Assembly: GCA_018242565.1 (NCBI GenBank)
Contig: JAFEBR010000740.1
Location: 1 to 34,806 of the forward strand
Direction: 5' to 3'
DNA length: 34,806 nucleotides
DNA from: Planctomycetota bacterium
GTDB lineage: Bacteria; Planctomycetota; Planctomycetia; Planctomycetales; Planctomycetaceae
The notes under the pieces are model-generated. The model was not told the DNA's origin. It ran no database searches and saw only the letters and a program-made list of their open reading frames with translations. Of the stretch, positions 1 through 8,989 are shown in pieces (position 1 is the stretch's first letter; every line of letters begins with the position of its first letter). A program made the position numbers and the translations under genes.

Positions 1-344
1 ATGGCGAATTTATCCATCATGCCGGCCAGGCGCGGCATGTGCTCGCAAATGTCGATGCCCGGGATCTTGGTGGCGATGGGCTGAAAGGACCCCCGAATCT
101 CTTTGGGGGCATCCATCTTCAGATCGTACATGTCCTGATGCGATGGACCGCCCGAGAGATACACCATGATCACGGCTTTGTGCGAAAGCCGTTTGCCAGC
201 AGGGGCTTGCGGTGTCGACGATTCGGCCCGCAGGATCTGCGGCAGGGTCAACCCCCCTAAGGCCAGTCCCCCGATTTTGAGGAAGTGCCGGCGCGAGTGC
301 CGGTCACAATATGCCCCGTGACGATTTCCGAAAATTGACAGCAT
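1..344 (-). CDS. DUF1501 family Tat-exported protein (3' part outside window)
   Basis: The reading frame starts at an ATG at 344-342 and runs off the left edge of the window, so only about the first 114 residues are visible. The N-terminus has a twin-arginine signal (SRRHFLKIGG, then GLALGGLTLP), followed by a segment with KAVIMVYLSGGPSHQDMYD, which is the opening of the DUF1501 (sulfatase-like, alkaline-phosphatase fold) domain. In planctomycetes these proteins usually sit next to DUF1549/DUF1553 proteins and are thought to be exported folded. Their reaction is unknown. Here the nearest DUF1549/DUF1553 gene is 3.3 kb upstream, separated by pilT, a ThuA-like gene and a DUF4870 gene. The family call is firm. 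The function is not known. Confidence 0.88.
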   Translation of the reverse strand, partial: MLSIFGNRHGAYCDRHSRRHFLKIGGLALGGLTLPQILRAESSTPQAPAGKRLSHKAVIMVYLSGGPSHQDMYDLKMDAPKEIRGSFQPIATKIPGIDICEHMPRLAGMMDKFA

Positions 345-526
345 CAGGAAAGATCCTGGTAAAAGTCCAAATCAGTTGGGCCCGCAGTCCATTCCAACGC
401 GCGGGAACCCCAGATGATAGATCAATCACTGCTGATCCGACAAGTTCGAATCGACTGGCGAAAGGAACTCGAGAGTCAGCAGTTGGCCCGAGCAGGCACC
501 CGGTCGAGGCAGTTCACCACTTCGGC
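345..526. other. Intergenic spacer between pilT and DUF1501 genes
   Basis: A 182-nt spacer. I see no gene, terminator with a U-tract or clear promoter in it. The DUF1501 promoter or ribosome site must lie here if the gene is not co-transcribed with pilT. Confidence 0.4.
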
Positions 527-1630
527 TTAACGATGCAGGATGGACGCTTCACGGACATTCTGTTCAGCCGTCTCGCGCGAGATCTTTTTCGACAGATAGA
601 GTTGCCGAACCGACTCATCAAAGCTGATCATCCCGTCACTGCGATGGGTCATCAGGTAGTTGTCGATGCTCTCGAGTTTCCCCTGGCGGATCCCCGTGGC
701 AATCGGGTGTGTATTCCACAGAACTTCCAACGCCAAATGCCGTTTGGCGCCCCGTTCGTATCCAGGCAACAGCCGTTGGCTGATGATCGCCCGCAGGCTT
801 AAGGCCAATTGTGAACGCACATCCGATTGGACATCCTGCGGGAACAGGTCGGCGAACCGACTGATGGCGCCTTTCACATCCCGAGTGTGCAGCGTCGTGA
901 AGACGAGGTGTCCGGTTTCGGCCGCACTCAAGGCCATTTGCGCCGTCTCCCGGTCACGGATCTCTCCCACCAGAATCACGTCGGGGTCCTGTCGCAGTCC
1001 GAATTTCAGGCCGTCGGCGAAACTCTCGACGTCGGTGCCAAGTTCCCGCTGCGTGATGACCGAATCAGTTGATCGGGGATACAGGTATTCCACGGGGTCT
1101 TCGACGGTGATGATCCGATAGCCCCCCGCCTGATTGAGCAGGTTGACAATCATGGCCAGCGTTGTGGTTTTTCCAGAACCCGTGACACCGGTTACGATCA
1201 CCAGCCCATCGGGCAGAAAGGCCAGCCTTTCGGCCAGGGGTTGCGGAAAGCCAGCCCAGCGAAACTCGGGAATCTCTGCCGGAATGATCCGGAAGCATCC
1301 CGCCAGCCGATTGGCAGTGTAAAACAGATTCCCGCGGAAACGCTGTTTTCGTCCGCCGGACTCCAGGTCGAACGAAAAGTCGACACTTTTCCTGGTGTCG
1401 AGCAACGATCGTAGTGCGGGAGGGCACAGGGCACGCAGTTGCTCGCCGATTGAGGCCGATTCCAGCGCCGGTTCGGTCAGTGCCTGCAATTCGCCGTGCA
1501 CTCGCAGCGTCGGTGGATAGTCTGCGATCAAGTGCAGATCAGACGCCCCGGCGGTTACCGCGGCCGACAACCAGCGAGCCAGGTCTGCCGAGATTTCTGC
1601 GGGAGGCGATGCATCGGGCAGCGTGTTCAT
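527..1630 (-). CDS. pilT: PilT/PilU-like secretion ATPase
   Basis: Hexameric motor ATPase of the PilT/VirB11/GspE superfamily, 367 residues, the usual PilT length. PilT drives retraction of type IV pili from the cytoplasmic side of the inner membrane. Visible motifs are an N-terminal PAS-like region containing GASDLHL (about 28-34), Walker A GVTGSGKT (148-155), the Asp box VEDPVEY (176-182), Walker B with DPDVILVGEIRD (215-226) and the His box GHLVFTTLHT (240-249). The C-terminus has the SFDESVRQLYLSKKIS signature seen in PilT/PilU. No pilin, PilB or PilC gene is next to it, so its partners must be elsewhere. A PilU-type or other retraction-ATPase role cannot be excluded. The gene is solitary, with 234 nt upstream to the ThuA-like gene. 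Confidence 0.93.
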   Translation of the reverse strand: MNTLPDASPPAEISADLARWLSAAVTAGASDLHLIADYPPTLRVHGELQALTEPALESASIGEQLRALCPPALRSLLDTRKSVDFSFDLESGGRKQRFRGNLFYTANRLAGCFRIIPAEIPEFRWAGFPQPLAERLAFLPDGLVIVTGVTGSGKTTTLAMIVNLLNQAGGYRIITVEDPVEYLYPRSTDSVITQRELGTDVESFADGLKFGLRQDPDVILVGEIRDRETAQMALSAAETGHLVFTTLHTRDVKGAISRFADLFPQDVQSDVRSQLALSLRAIISQRLLPGYERGAKRHLALEVLWNTHPIATGIRQGKLESIDNYLMTHRSDGMISFDESVRQLYLSKKISRETAEQNVREASILHR

Positions 1631-1864
1631 AATCCAAAAGCTCGAAGATCAGGTTGGGCCGTCAAGGTGTAACAACGCCTTGCTTTGGAAAGTTGCCCTG
1701 CTCCACGCATTTCCGCCGTTGTTCACCGTCTCGACTTTCCGGGCAGGTCGCGAGGGCACCCATGGACAGCGCGGCCGTGCGAACCGCGCCTCTAATTGGC
1801 TCACGTCTCAATTCCACGGATGGGCCAGAGTTCGGCAGGACGTTCTGGAGGTGGTCTCGTCCAG

Positions 1865-2821
1865 TCAGTTGGCCGGCGTTCGCTGTTCGGCCGCGAGCCA
1901 GCGCACTGCATTATCGAGAATCTGCAGGACTTCCGGTTGTTTGAAGACATCAAACGTTTCATGTCCCGGCCGGAAGTAGACGACACGTCCCCGGCCAATC
2001 TTCCAGACGCTGCCACTGCGGAATTTTTCGCCCGCATCCCAGCTTTCTTGAAACACGTATTCGTCGGCGGGGGGCACATGGAATGGTTCGTCGTACATTT
2101 CGGTGTGCGGAATGTCGAACTGTTCCGGCACGCCCTTGGCCAGCGGATGCTTGGGCAGCAGGACGCGCACATGGCTGGGTTTGCCATCTCCCCGATAGGC
2201 CGGGAAGCAGCAATTTGGCAGCCGAACTTTCAGCAGAATTTTGCCATCCCCTTCCACGATGCGGTCGACCGTGGGGGTCAGCGGATCGTTTCGGCTGGGG
2301 GCCGCATATTTTTCCGGTCGGATTGCTTCGACCCGCGCCCGGGCGCGCTCATCGGCGGGCAACTTCGCCATCGCGTCGAGCACCGCACGTTCGTTCATGG
2401 CCTCGATGAAAGGCGTTGCCCAGTGTGCCGAGTGCAGGGCCAGCAGCGATAATTGACCGCGCTTGATTCGCTCGACAATTTTCTGCCCCGTTTCCGGCTT
2501 GATTTCGCGCTGGCGGACATGACCCCACCAGACGAGGACATCTGTGTTATCGAGTTCCGCGTCCACCAGTCCCTGCTGCGGATCATCCTGTTTGCGGGAA
2601 ATGACCGTCAGGCCGGGTTGTCGAGCCAGGAAACCGGCAATCTGGTTCCCCAGAAAATTCTCATACACCTGTTTTTGTGCGGGTTGCTGTTCATCCCACA
2701 CCAGGACCCGTATGGGCTGGTCATCAGCGGCACATAATCGGTCCGTTCCCAGACAACTCAGTAAGACTCCACCCAATAAGAGAACAACGAGGCGGCCAAT
2801 GTCTGGCAGAGTCCGGTGCAT
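1865..2821 (-). CDS. ThuA-like domain protein, exported
   Basis: A 318-residue protein with an N-terminal signal (hydrophobic stretch about 10-24). It contains LLSC at about 20-23, which fits a lipobox, but a signal peptidase I site after LCAA is also possible. The mature part matches the ThuA (trehalose-utilisation-like, glutamine-amidotransferase-fold) family: IRVLVWDE at the start, DVLVWWGH in the middle, LLALHSAHW, then HTEMYDEPF and GRVVYFRPGHE near the end. Planctomycetes carry many exported ThuA-like proteins, generally assumed to act in carbohydrate turnover, but the reaction is not established. The ATG at 2821 is supported by an AGGA six bases upstream. It lies between DUF4870 and pilT, each more than 150 nt away. 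Confidence 0.85.
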   Translation of the reverse strand: MHRTLPDIGRLVVLLLGGVLLSCLGTDRLCAADDQPIRVLVWDEQQPAQKQVYENFLGNQIAGFLARQPGLTVISRKQDDPQQGLVDAELDNTDVLVWWGHVRQREIKPETGQKIVERIKRGQLSLLALHSAHWATPFIEAMNERAVLDAMAKLPADERARARVEAIRPEKYAAPSRNDPLTPTVDRIVEGDGKILLKVRLPNCCFPAYRGDGKPSHVRVLLPKHPLAKGVPEQFDIPHTEMYDEPFHVPPADEYVFQESWDAGEKFRSGSVWKIGRGRVVYFRPGHETFDVFKQPEVLQILDNAVRWLAAEQRTPAN

Positions 2822-2989
2822 ACAGATCCTGTCGAAATGAGGTAAGAACCCCGCTTGTGAACACGAATTGGTCAGCCAGTTCGATAAGACCCGACGAAGC
2901 GCGTCGTCAACGCGGCTTCGCCGGAACCCGACTGTGCCACACCCATGCCCTGCATTGTGCGTGGTTGTTCACAAAACCTCAATCGACGT

Positions 2990-3400
2990 TCAGGAGAGGA
3001 TCTTGACGACGAACGGATAGCGATAGGCTTCTCCCTGATTCGCTTTCATGGCGGCGAGTATCGGCATGACAATCGACGCGGCGAACAGTGCGATCGCCAC
3101 CGGGATAATCAACAGCAGCGCGATACCGACTGTTAACAAGGTCAAAGGGACCGCCAGCAATCCCAGTAACAGCCCGGCGATCAGGATGTTGAGATGGAAA
3201 TTGACAGCCTCTTTGCCCTGATCGTCGATAAACTGCGACTGATCCTTTTTGACCAGCCAGATGATCAGGGGGCCCAGAATGGCCAGGCCACCCAACCACA
3301 TGGCAATGAGCGCAGACAAGTGCACAAACAGGGCCCATTGCTTCTCTTCGGGGGTGATTTCCCCGTAGGACATGGAATTGGGAATTGAGTCGTCTTCCAT
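2990..3400 (-). CDS. DUF4870 domain membrane protein
   Basis: A 136-residue membrane protein. After a short acidic N-terminus comes the DUF4870 pattern: EEKQWALFVHLSALIAMW (about 18-35), a second hydrophobic segment ending in WLVKKDQS, the conserved FIDDQGKEAVNFHLN (57-71), then a long hydrophobic stretch (72-118) that can hold two helices. The C-terminus is AMKANQGEAYRYPFVVKIL, typical of the family. Members resemble TMEM/YtpI-like small membrane proteins of unknown function. An AGGTG about seven bases before the ATG supports this start. Nothing in the context suggests a specific role. Confidence 0.88.
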   Translation of the reverse strand: MEDDSIPNSMSYGEITPEEKQWALFVHLSALIAMWLGGLAILGPLIIWLVKKDQSQFIDDQGKEAVNFHLNILIAGLLLGLLAVPLTLLTVGIALLLIIPVAIALFAASIVMPILAAMKANQGEAYRYPFVVKILS

Positions 3401-3537
3401 TTCAGCACCTGTGCGAAGGGCCTGCCCATCGTTCCACGCCGGCAGCGTCAGAAAGTCTGGCCAGGACGGTTTACCACATCGGATTCAAACCACCGCCGAT
3501 GGAACCTGGCAGGAAACCACCAAACCGCATGATTGCC

Positions 3538-3622
3538 TTCGGCTCTGCCGCAGGTCTGCGTCAGAGCCGAAAGGCGTCGAACACCGAGACGAACGCCCAA
3601 CTCAAACCCGCCTGGGTTTGAG
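3538..3622 (-). terminator. Two consecutive hairpins downstream of the DUF1549/DUF1553 gene
   Basis: Stem 1 is CTCAAACCC (3601-3609) paired with GGGTTTGAG (3614-3622), nine perfect pairs with a 4-nt loop. Stem 2 is TTCGGCTCTG (3538-3547) paired with CAGAGCCGAA (3562-3571), extendable by three more pairs across one bulged A. They begin about 50 nt after the stop of the minus-strand gene at 3675, so they may end its transcript or protect its 3' end. Neither has a good U-tract. The rest of the 274-nt spacer (3401-3674) holds no gene I can support. Confidence 0.45.
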
Positions 3623-3674
3623 CCTGCTCATCACGATCTTATTCGCCAGGCCCGTCGAAATCTTGGCGGGTCGG

Positions 3675-6155
3675 CTACCGATTGAACAGAAACGCGGGGC
3701 TGTTCATCAGCGCCCACATCAGGTCCTGAGCCGCTTCCGCCTTGGACGAGACTCCCAGGAAGTAACCCGCAGCAGTCATTCGCTCGGCATCCGTCGGGAA
3801 ACGATCGAGCACCGACAGGTACAGGTCTTCAATGAGCGTCTTTTCGTCGACGTTGGCGGCCGTCAGACGGGCGATCAAGCCCTGCGGGTGGATAATGGCT
3901 TCCGACACGGTCGGGCCATTCACCAGATTCAAGGTTTGCGCCAGGCTGACTTCGGCGGCACGCTCACACTCGCAGGGGATTTCCCGCGGCGGACGCCCGA
4001 ACATATCGAGAAAACCAATCTGGACATTGGCGTCGGGCAGTTGTGTGGCGCGGAAACCCGCGGGAACACCGGGCAGTGAAACCGGACTGCTGGTCGCCAC
4101 CATAATCGCATCAAACAGTTGTTCGGCCGTCAATCGGCGCGGCTTGAAGTGCGAGTAATTCTCATCGTCGTCGGCGTTCCATTTGTTCGTCTGGAAGCTG
4201 CGCTGATAGGTATGCGACTGCGCGATCGTCCGCAACAGATGTTTCATGTCCATCTTCTGGGCCACGAAATCATCGGTCAGGGCTTTGAGCAGTTCGGCGT
4301 TCGACGGTGGGTTACTGCTGCGGATATCGTCGACCGGGTCAATGATCCCGCGCCCCATCAGGTAACTCCAATATCGATTCACCAGGGCCGTCGCAAAGTA
4401 GGGGTTGTCTTTCGAGGTCAGCCATTGTGACAACTGATCTCGCAATTCGCCGTGGGAATCGACGGCCCCCGAACCGGGGTGATCAAACGGAAAGCGGGCT
4501 GGCACCGCGGCGTTGCTGCGGGGATTCACTACCGCCTGCGGACTACGCAGGGGGTAAACGACTTCTTCTTCGGGCAGTGCGCCGGGTTTTCGTCCGACAG
4601 CCGAGAAGTAGGCGGAAAGCTGGTAGTACTGCCCCTGGGTCCAGCGTTCAAAGGGATGGTCGTGACATTTGTTACAACTGAATCGGGTGCCCAGAAAAAC
4701 CTGTGTGAGGTTTTCCATCACCGCCGACGGTTCTCGCGAAATCCGGTAATAGTTGGCCGCCGGGTTTTGAAACGTACTGCCGTTGGCAGTCAGCAGTTCG
4801 GCGACGAATTTGTCATAGGGCTTGTTAGCCGCGATCGCACTGCGAATCCAGTTGCGGTAGCCCCAGACCCCCTTTTCGCTCACGTATTTCCGGTTGGCCA
4901 GCAGCAGATCGCTCCACTTGAGGGCCCAGTGATCGATGTATTCTGAAGTATCCAGGAGTTCATCGATCTTGGCATTCCGTTTGGTTCGCGAATCTCGCGG
5001 ATCTGCCAGAAAGGCTTTGACCTGCTCGAGCGTCGGGGGGAGTCCCATCAGGTCGAGCGAAACCCGCCGCAGAAACTCAGCGTCGGTACACAGGTCCGCC
5101 GGCAGAGTCTTCATCTTCTTCAGTTTGTTGTTGACGTGCTTGTCGATCAGGTTGAATTCGGGGCTGTCCACCCAGGCGAATCCGCTGCGATCACCCAGTA
5201 CGGTGATCTGGTTGGCCGCGTAGGCACCTTCATATCGAACCAGAATCGCGGTTTCGCCGCGGCGGACAGATTCCACCACCCCGCTCGAGTCGGTGGAATT
5301 GGTCACGGTGGCCGTGTTGAAATTGCTGCTGCTGAAGACGGCGTCGCGGGTGACATCCCGGCTCGTGCCGTCAGGGTAATGCGCGATCACAATCTGCTGC
5401 AGCTTGCGGCCTTCGCGGTCGATGACCGGGCTGCTCGGAAAGATTTCCAGCCGGGCGACGCGGGTCTGGTTGTCGTACTGGCAACCCTCGGCGATCCAGT
5501 CGTGAATCAATTTGTAGTAGCGAGAATCTTCGGCGAACAGGAAGCCACCCACATGCGGGACCGCTTGCGTGGGCTTCAGCAACATCAGGCTCTGGTTGGG
5601 GAGTGAGCGGTTGAAACGCCGTCCCGACAGGTCATCGACCAGCGCAAAATAGTCCGTCTCGGGGTCGTAGCCCCGCAGTGTCAATTTAAAGCCGTTTTTC
5701 CCTTCCTGGGCGCCGTGACACGTTCCCTGGTTGCAACCGACCTTGCTCATGGCCGGTTGAATTTCCCGGACGAAACTGATCGGAGCGGGTTGAGCTTCGT
5801 GAACTTCGACGGGTATCGAAATTTCTTTTCCCGCCGCCTTCACGATCAACTGCGATGTCCCCTGTTTACGGGGAGTGACGTAGCCATCGGCCTCCAGGAC
5901 GGCGCAATCACCGGACACGGCAAACTGGGCACTGACTGTCAGGTCAATCGACACCCCCTCGGCCGTCTTGCCCGTGACGAGCACTCGGCGGCTGTCGCGG
6001 ATGCCGCGCAATTCGAGCCGCGACGGGAAGGTCGACAATTCCACGATGGGTGGCACCGCGGGTGGTTCGGCCGCCGGCAGAGCGGTCGTGAGGCAGAGTA
6101 TCGTCAGGCAGGCAACCCAGAGTTTCGAGCGGATGAGGCGGGCAGGCACGAACAT
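3675..6155 (-). CDS. DUF1549/DUF1553 protein with Ig-like domains
   Basis: An 826-residue exported protein with a signal peptide (cleavage likely near LPAAE, about 30). In order: a bacterial Ig-like (BIG2-type) region (about 35-120), a segment with CNQGTCH (141-147), a second Ig-like region (about 233-320), DUF1549/PSCyt2 (about 331-515) with RRVSLDLMGLPPT and a CxxCH motif CNKCH (494-498), and DUF1553/PSD1 (about 570-815) with ALVNRYWSYLMGRGI. This is the standard planctomycete architecture. CxxCH suggests covalent haem, but biochemical function is unproven. The first cysteine motif has four residues between its cysteines, so it is not a canonical haem site. AAGGA seven bases upstream supports the ATG. 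It lies 145 nt after the WD40/cytochrome gene, and the two probably act together outside the cytoplasm. Confidence 0.93.
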   Translation of the reverse strand: MFVPARLIRSKLWVACLTILCLTTALPAAEPPAVPPIVELSTFPSRLELRGIRDSRRVLVTGKTAEGVSIDLTVSAQFAVSGDCAVLEADGYVTPRKQGTSQLIVKAAGKEISIPVEVHEAQPAPISFVREIQPAMSKVGCNQGTCHGAQEGKNGFKLTLRGYDPETDYFALVDDLSGRRFNRSLPNQSLMLLKPTQAVPHVGGFLFAEDSRYYKLIHDWIAEGCQYDNQTRVARLEIFPSSPVIDREGRKLQQIVIAHYPDGTSRDVTRDAVFSSSNFNTATVTNSTDSSGVVESVRRGETAILVRYEGAYAANQITVLGDRSGFAWVDSPEFNLIDKHVNNKLKKMKTLPADLCTDAEFLRRVSLDLMGLPPTLEQVKAFLADPRDSRTKRNAKIDELLDTSEYIDHWALKWSDLLLANRKYVSEKGVWGYRNWIRSAIAANKPYDKFVAELLTANGSTFQNPAANYYRISREPSAVMENLTQVFLGTRFSCNKCHDHPFERWTQGQYYQLSAYFSAVGRKPGALPEEEVVYPLRSPQAVVNPRSNAAVPARFPFDHPGSGAVDSHGELRDQLSQWLTSKDNPYFATALVNRYWSYLMGRGIIDPVDDIRSSNPPSNAELLKALTDDFVAQKMDMKHLLRTIAQSHTYQRSFQTNKWNADDDENYSHFKPRRLTAEQLFDAIMVATSSPVSLPGVPAGFRATQLPDANVQIGFLDMFGRPPREIPCECERAAEVSLAQTLNLVNGPTVSEAIIHPQGLIARLTAANVDEKTLIEDLYLSVLDRFPTDAERMTAAGYFLGVSSKAEAAQDLMWALMNSPAFLFNR

Positions 6156-6300
6156 ATGTCATCCTTAATGATTGCAGTACAAACCCCGGCGCGGGGCAAA
6201 AATCGAATGGAATCAGGAGCAGCTTGTTTCCGGGCGGTTTCCGGTCATCCTTCACCTGGCATCGGTTTGACGCAGGCGGCGGACCGGATGTTCTTCTTTA

Positions 6301-7731
6301 TTATTTTACAGCGACTGCCGGTGTGACCGTTACGGGAATGAATTCCCGCTCCAACTGGCCATTTTCGGCATTGAAAATCCGAATCTTGCCTTCGAAGCCC
6401 CCGGTGACGACATGCTTGCCATCCGGGGCAAAGGCGACGGTAAAGACTCCCCGGCTGTGACCGGGCAATTCAAATAACAATTTGGCGTCGTCAGTGCTGT
6501 AGATCCGCACGGTGCCCGTGCCCCCTGTGCTGGAGCCTGCGACAAATTTCGATCCGTCGGCGTTAAAGTCGAGGGCGAAAATCCGTCCGGGCATGGGCTG
6601 GTACCCTTTGAGCTTGTTGAAGTCGTCACCGATTTGACGGGCCTGCGTGCGGATCATCTTGTACAGCTTGGGCTCGCCATCCGACCCACCGATCAGCAGT
6701 TCGTCTTTTTTCGGGTGGCGCCGCAGGGCCAGCAGGCCCCCTTTCAGGGCGCCCGGCGTAATGCTGGTGATGTTGTCTACGAATTGACCGGTTTCGACGA
6801 TCGACAATTTCATCGAACGATCTCGGCTGATGGTGATCATGTGTTTTCCGTCCACAGAAAACGCGGTTCCCATGACCCAGTCGGCGTGTGCGTCAAATTT
6901 AAAAATCTGCTCGGCATCACTGACTCGCAGAATCCGGGTACTGTTGTCGGCGCCGCCGAATGCAAACAGACTGCCGTCGTCGCTGAATCGTCCGCCAAAC
7001 AGCGTGTCGGCGGTGACGGTGGCGCTGCGTTCCAGTTTCTTTTCAGCGACATTCCAGAACTGCACTTCACCGAACAGGGAGGGATTGCCCCCGGTGGCTG
7101 CCAGGAGTTTGCCATCGGGCGAGAAAGCCAGTGAGGTGATCGACTGTGAGCGCCCGATGAGGCGGGCGACCAGTCCGCTGCCATCCGCCTTATGAATCAG
7201 AATCTCGCGGAAGCCCGAAATCGCCAGTAATTGTCCATCGGGCGAATAGGCGACTGCCGAGATGACCGGAGCACTGTGGTAAACAGGCGGGTGTTCGGGG
7301 CTGATGGTGTCCTGGACCTCGGCCGGGGTGTCGTCCTTGGCTCCTTCCTGGACCCAACGACGGATCAGTTCGACCTGGGCCTTGGGTAAGGGGGGAGCAT
7401 TTTTGGGCATCTCAGGTTTGTCCCCCGAGATCAGGTCGACGAGCAGGCTTTCGTCGGGCTTGCCGGGTTCGAATCCGATCCCTTGTTCGCCCCCCTTCTT
7501 CGTCCCCTCATAGGTGGTCAAAACGAGTTTGCCACCCGCTTTTGCGGGCTGGTGGCAACCTGTGCAATGCCGTTGCAGAATGGGCCGTACCTGCCGATAG
7601 AAACTCACAGGACCCGTTGGTTCTGCGGCCTTATCGTCGGCTCTGACGTCGTTTGTGAACGAGCTGCATAAAACCCATGTCGCCACCAGTGACATGGAAT
7701 AGACGGCACGCAACCAGTCTCCGCGCTGCAT
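6301..7731 (-). CDS. Planctomycete cytochrome c (PSCyt1) plus WD40 repeat protein
   Basis: A 476-residue exported protein. A signal peptide (about 1-31, ending RADD) precedes a planctomycete-type cytochrome c domain with haem motif CTGCH (56-60), the distal part EMPKNAPPLP and a helix with RRWVQEGAKDD. Residues about 150-470 form WD40 repeats, seen as recurring units such as AYSPDGQLLAI, AFSPDGKLLAA and AFAPDGKHVVTGG, and likely fold as a beta-propeller. Such fusions are typical of planctomycetes and pair with DUF1549/DUF1553 proteins like the next gene downstream. A second in-frame ATG at codon 13 would still leave a usable signal. The function is unknown. An electron-transfer or binding scaffold role is inferred. 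Confidence 0.92.
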   Translation of the reverse strand: MQRGDWLRAVYSMSLVATWVLCSSFTNDVRADDKAAEPTGPVSFYRQVRPILQRHCTGCHQPAKAGGKLVLTTYEGTKKGGEQGIGFEPGKPDESLLVDLISGDKPEMPKNAPPLPKAQVELIRRWVQEGAKDDTPAEVQDTISPEHPPVYHSAPVISAVAYSPDGQLLAISGFREILIHKADGSGLVARLIGRSQSITSLAFSPDGKLLAATGGNPSLFGEVQFWNVAEKKLERSATVTADTLFGGRFSDDGSLFAFGGADNSTRILRVSDAEQIFKFDAHADWVMGTAFSVDGKHMITISRDRSMKLSIVETGQFVDNITSITPGALKGGLLALRRHPKKDELLIGGSDGEPKLYKMIRTQARQIGDDFNKLKGYQPMPGRIFALDFNADGSKFVAGSSTGGTGTVRIYSTDDAKLLFELPGHSRGVFTVAFAPDGKHVVTGGFEGKIRIFNAENGQLEREFIPVTVTPAVAVK

Positions 7732-7921
7732 ACTGGATGTCTCTTCAAGAGTGTATTGTAAACCACCAAGTCGCAGGCCCGACAGATAAAAGAATACCGA
7801 CCTGACCCGGCTGGCGTAAAGGCGGTGGCCTTACAGTCCGGCGGACTGAACCCGCAAACTAATGGATCTTTTTATCCAATTTGGAGTGCCGATTCGGTCG
7901 CCGTGGCCTGTCGCAGTGCGT

Positions 7922-7959
7922 CAAAACAAAAACCCCTGACCAATCAAGGGCAGGGGGTT
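7922..7959 (-). terminator. Intrinsic terminator of the BON-domain gene
   Basis: On the minus strand a hairpin (7931-7959) with a stem of AACCCC-TG paired with CAGGGGTT, one bulged C and a 12-nt loop, is followed directly by TTTTTGTTTTGA. It starts about 50 nt after the stop codon of the minus-strand gene at 8008. The hairpin plus U-tract is a textbook Rho-independent terminator. The remaining spacer up to 7731 shows nothing else I can support. Confidence 0.85.
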
Positions 7960-8007
7960 GAGATTTTGACTGTTTTGAAGTGTTCGCGGCGAGCGGCCGC
8001 GTTTCAA

Positions 8008-8772
8008 TCATTCGATCTCTGGGATCGGGGCATCCGCCGTGGCGACTTTCAGTTCGTTTTGAACGGTACGCACACCGGGTTCCATGCGAGCCAGGATCGA
8101 CGCCAGTTTCACATCTTTTTCTGAGGCGACTTCCCCTCGCAGTACCACCACTGAGCCATCCATCTGAATGTCGATCGATTTGAACTGTTCTTTATTCGCC
8201 AATTTCGTGAATCGGCCTGTCAGTGCGGTCTGGGTCTTCACGGCCGTCGGTGCCGGGTGATCAAAGGCCACCACCATCTGCGGGCGGACGGCCCGGGCAT
8301 TCTGCATGTTGCTGCCGGTGGGGGACTGGCCGTTCTGGTTGCCCTGTTGCTGACCCGTGCGGCGGGCCGCATTGTTCCGATTCTGGCCTTGCCGGTTGTT
8401 CATGTTCATATTCTGGTTGGCACCGTTCTGGGCAGTGTTTCCCATACCGGCCAGGCGGGTGTTCCGCTGGCCTACCATCGTGCCGGCCTGTTGGCCGTTG
8501 GCTCCCATTTGACCGGCAGCGCCCATTTGTCCGCCGGCCGCACCCATCCCGGTGCCACCCGCCGTCGAGCCAAATGCTGTCGTCGGGAAATTGGAGGTCG
8601 GAAATGCCGAATTCGCCATCTGGGCATTTCCCGTCGTGGCTGTGCCGACACCCGATGTGCCACTCATTGGTCCACTGCCACCAAACAGACTGTTCGATTG
8701 CGCGCTGGCTGAATGCGAAAAGATTCCCATTGCCAGGAGGGCCAATGCCAGAGAGACAACATGCCGTTTCAT
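8008..8772 (-). CDS. Exported BON-domain protein with Gly/Gln/Asn-rich N-terminal half
   Basis: A 254-residue protein. I start it at the ATG at 8772, which gives a clean signal peptide (MKRHVVSLALALLAMGIF, cleavage after SASA) with GGAAGG upstream. A TTG 23 codons earlier would bury the signal. Residues about 25-165 are low complexity, rich in Gly, Gln, Asn, Met and Ala (runs such as GQMGAAGQMGANGQQAG). The C-terminal 75 residues form a BON domain, with DGSVVVLRGEVASEKD and a final VQNELKV strand. BON domains bind phospholipid or envelope components and occur in osmotic-stress and secretin-linked proteins. It is monocistronic, judging by its own terminator. The disordered half may be a wall- or surface-exposed spacer, which is inference. 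Confidence 0.85.
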   Translation of the reverse strand: MKRHVVSLALALLAMGIFSHSASAQSNSLFGGSGPMSGTSGVGTATTGNAQMANSAFPTSNFPTTAFGSTAGGTGMGAAGGQMGAAGQMGANGQQAGTMVGQRNTRLAGMGNTAQNGANQNMNMNNRQGQNRNNAARRTGQQQGNQNGQSPTGSNMQNARAVRPQMVVAFDHPAPTAVKTQTALTGRFTKLANKEQFKSIDIQMDGSVVVLRGEVASEKDVKLASILARMEPGVRTVQNELKVATADAPIPEIE

Positions 8773-8989
8773 AATCAAGGCCTTCCGTACCGTTTGAGAG
8801 GACGTCGGCAGTCCGATTTCCTCTTTAGTATAACTCGGCAAAAACTCACGACAAGCTAAACTTCAGTCTTCCCAGCCCGACCATTCCCAGTGACTGTCTC
8901 GGAAATTGGTCGCGGCAGCGGAGGATCAGCACTCTCCCGGGGGGCAGTTTCTGCGGGTGGCCGCACTCCCCCCGTTGGTCCACACCGTT

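Noticed and set aside
6184-6196. Small GC hairpin between the WD40 and DUF1549 genes
   Set aside because: A five-pair stem with a 3-nt loop and a poor U-tract, likely chance in this composition.
8773-8841. TTG start for the BON-domain protein at 8841
   Set aside because: It would bury the signal peptide. The ATG at 8772 has GGAAGG upstream.
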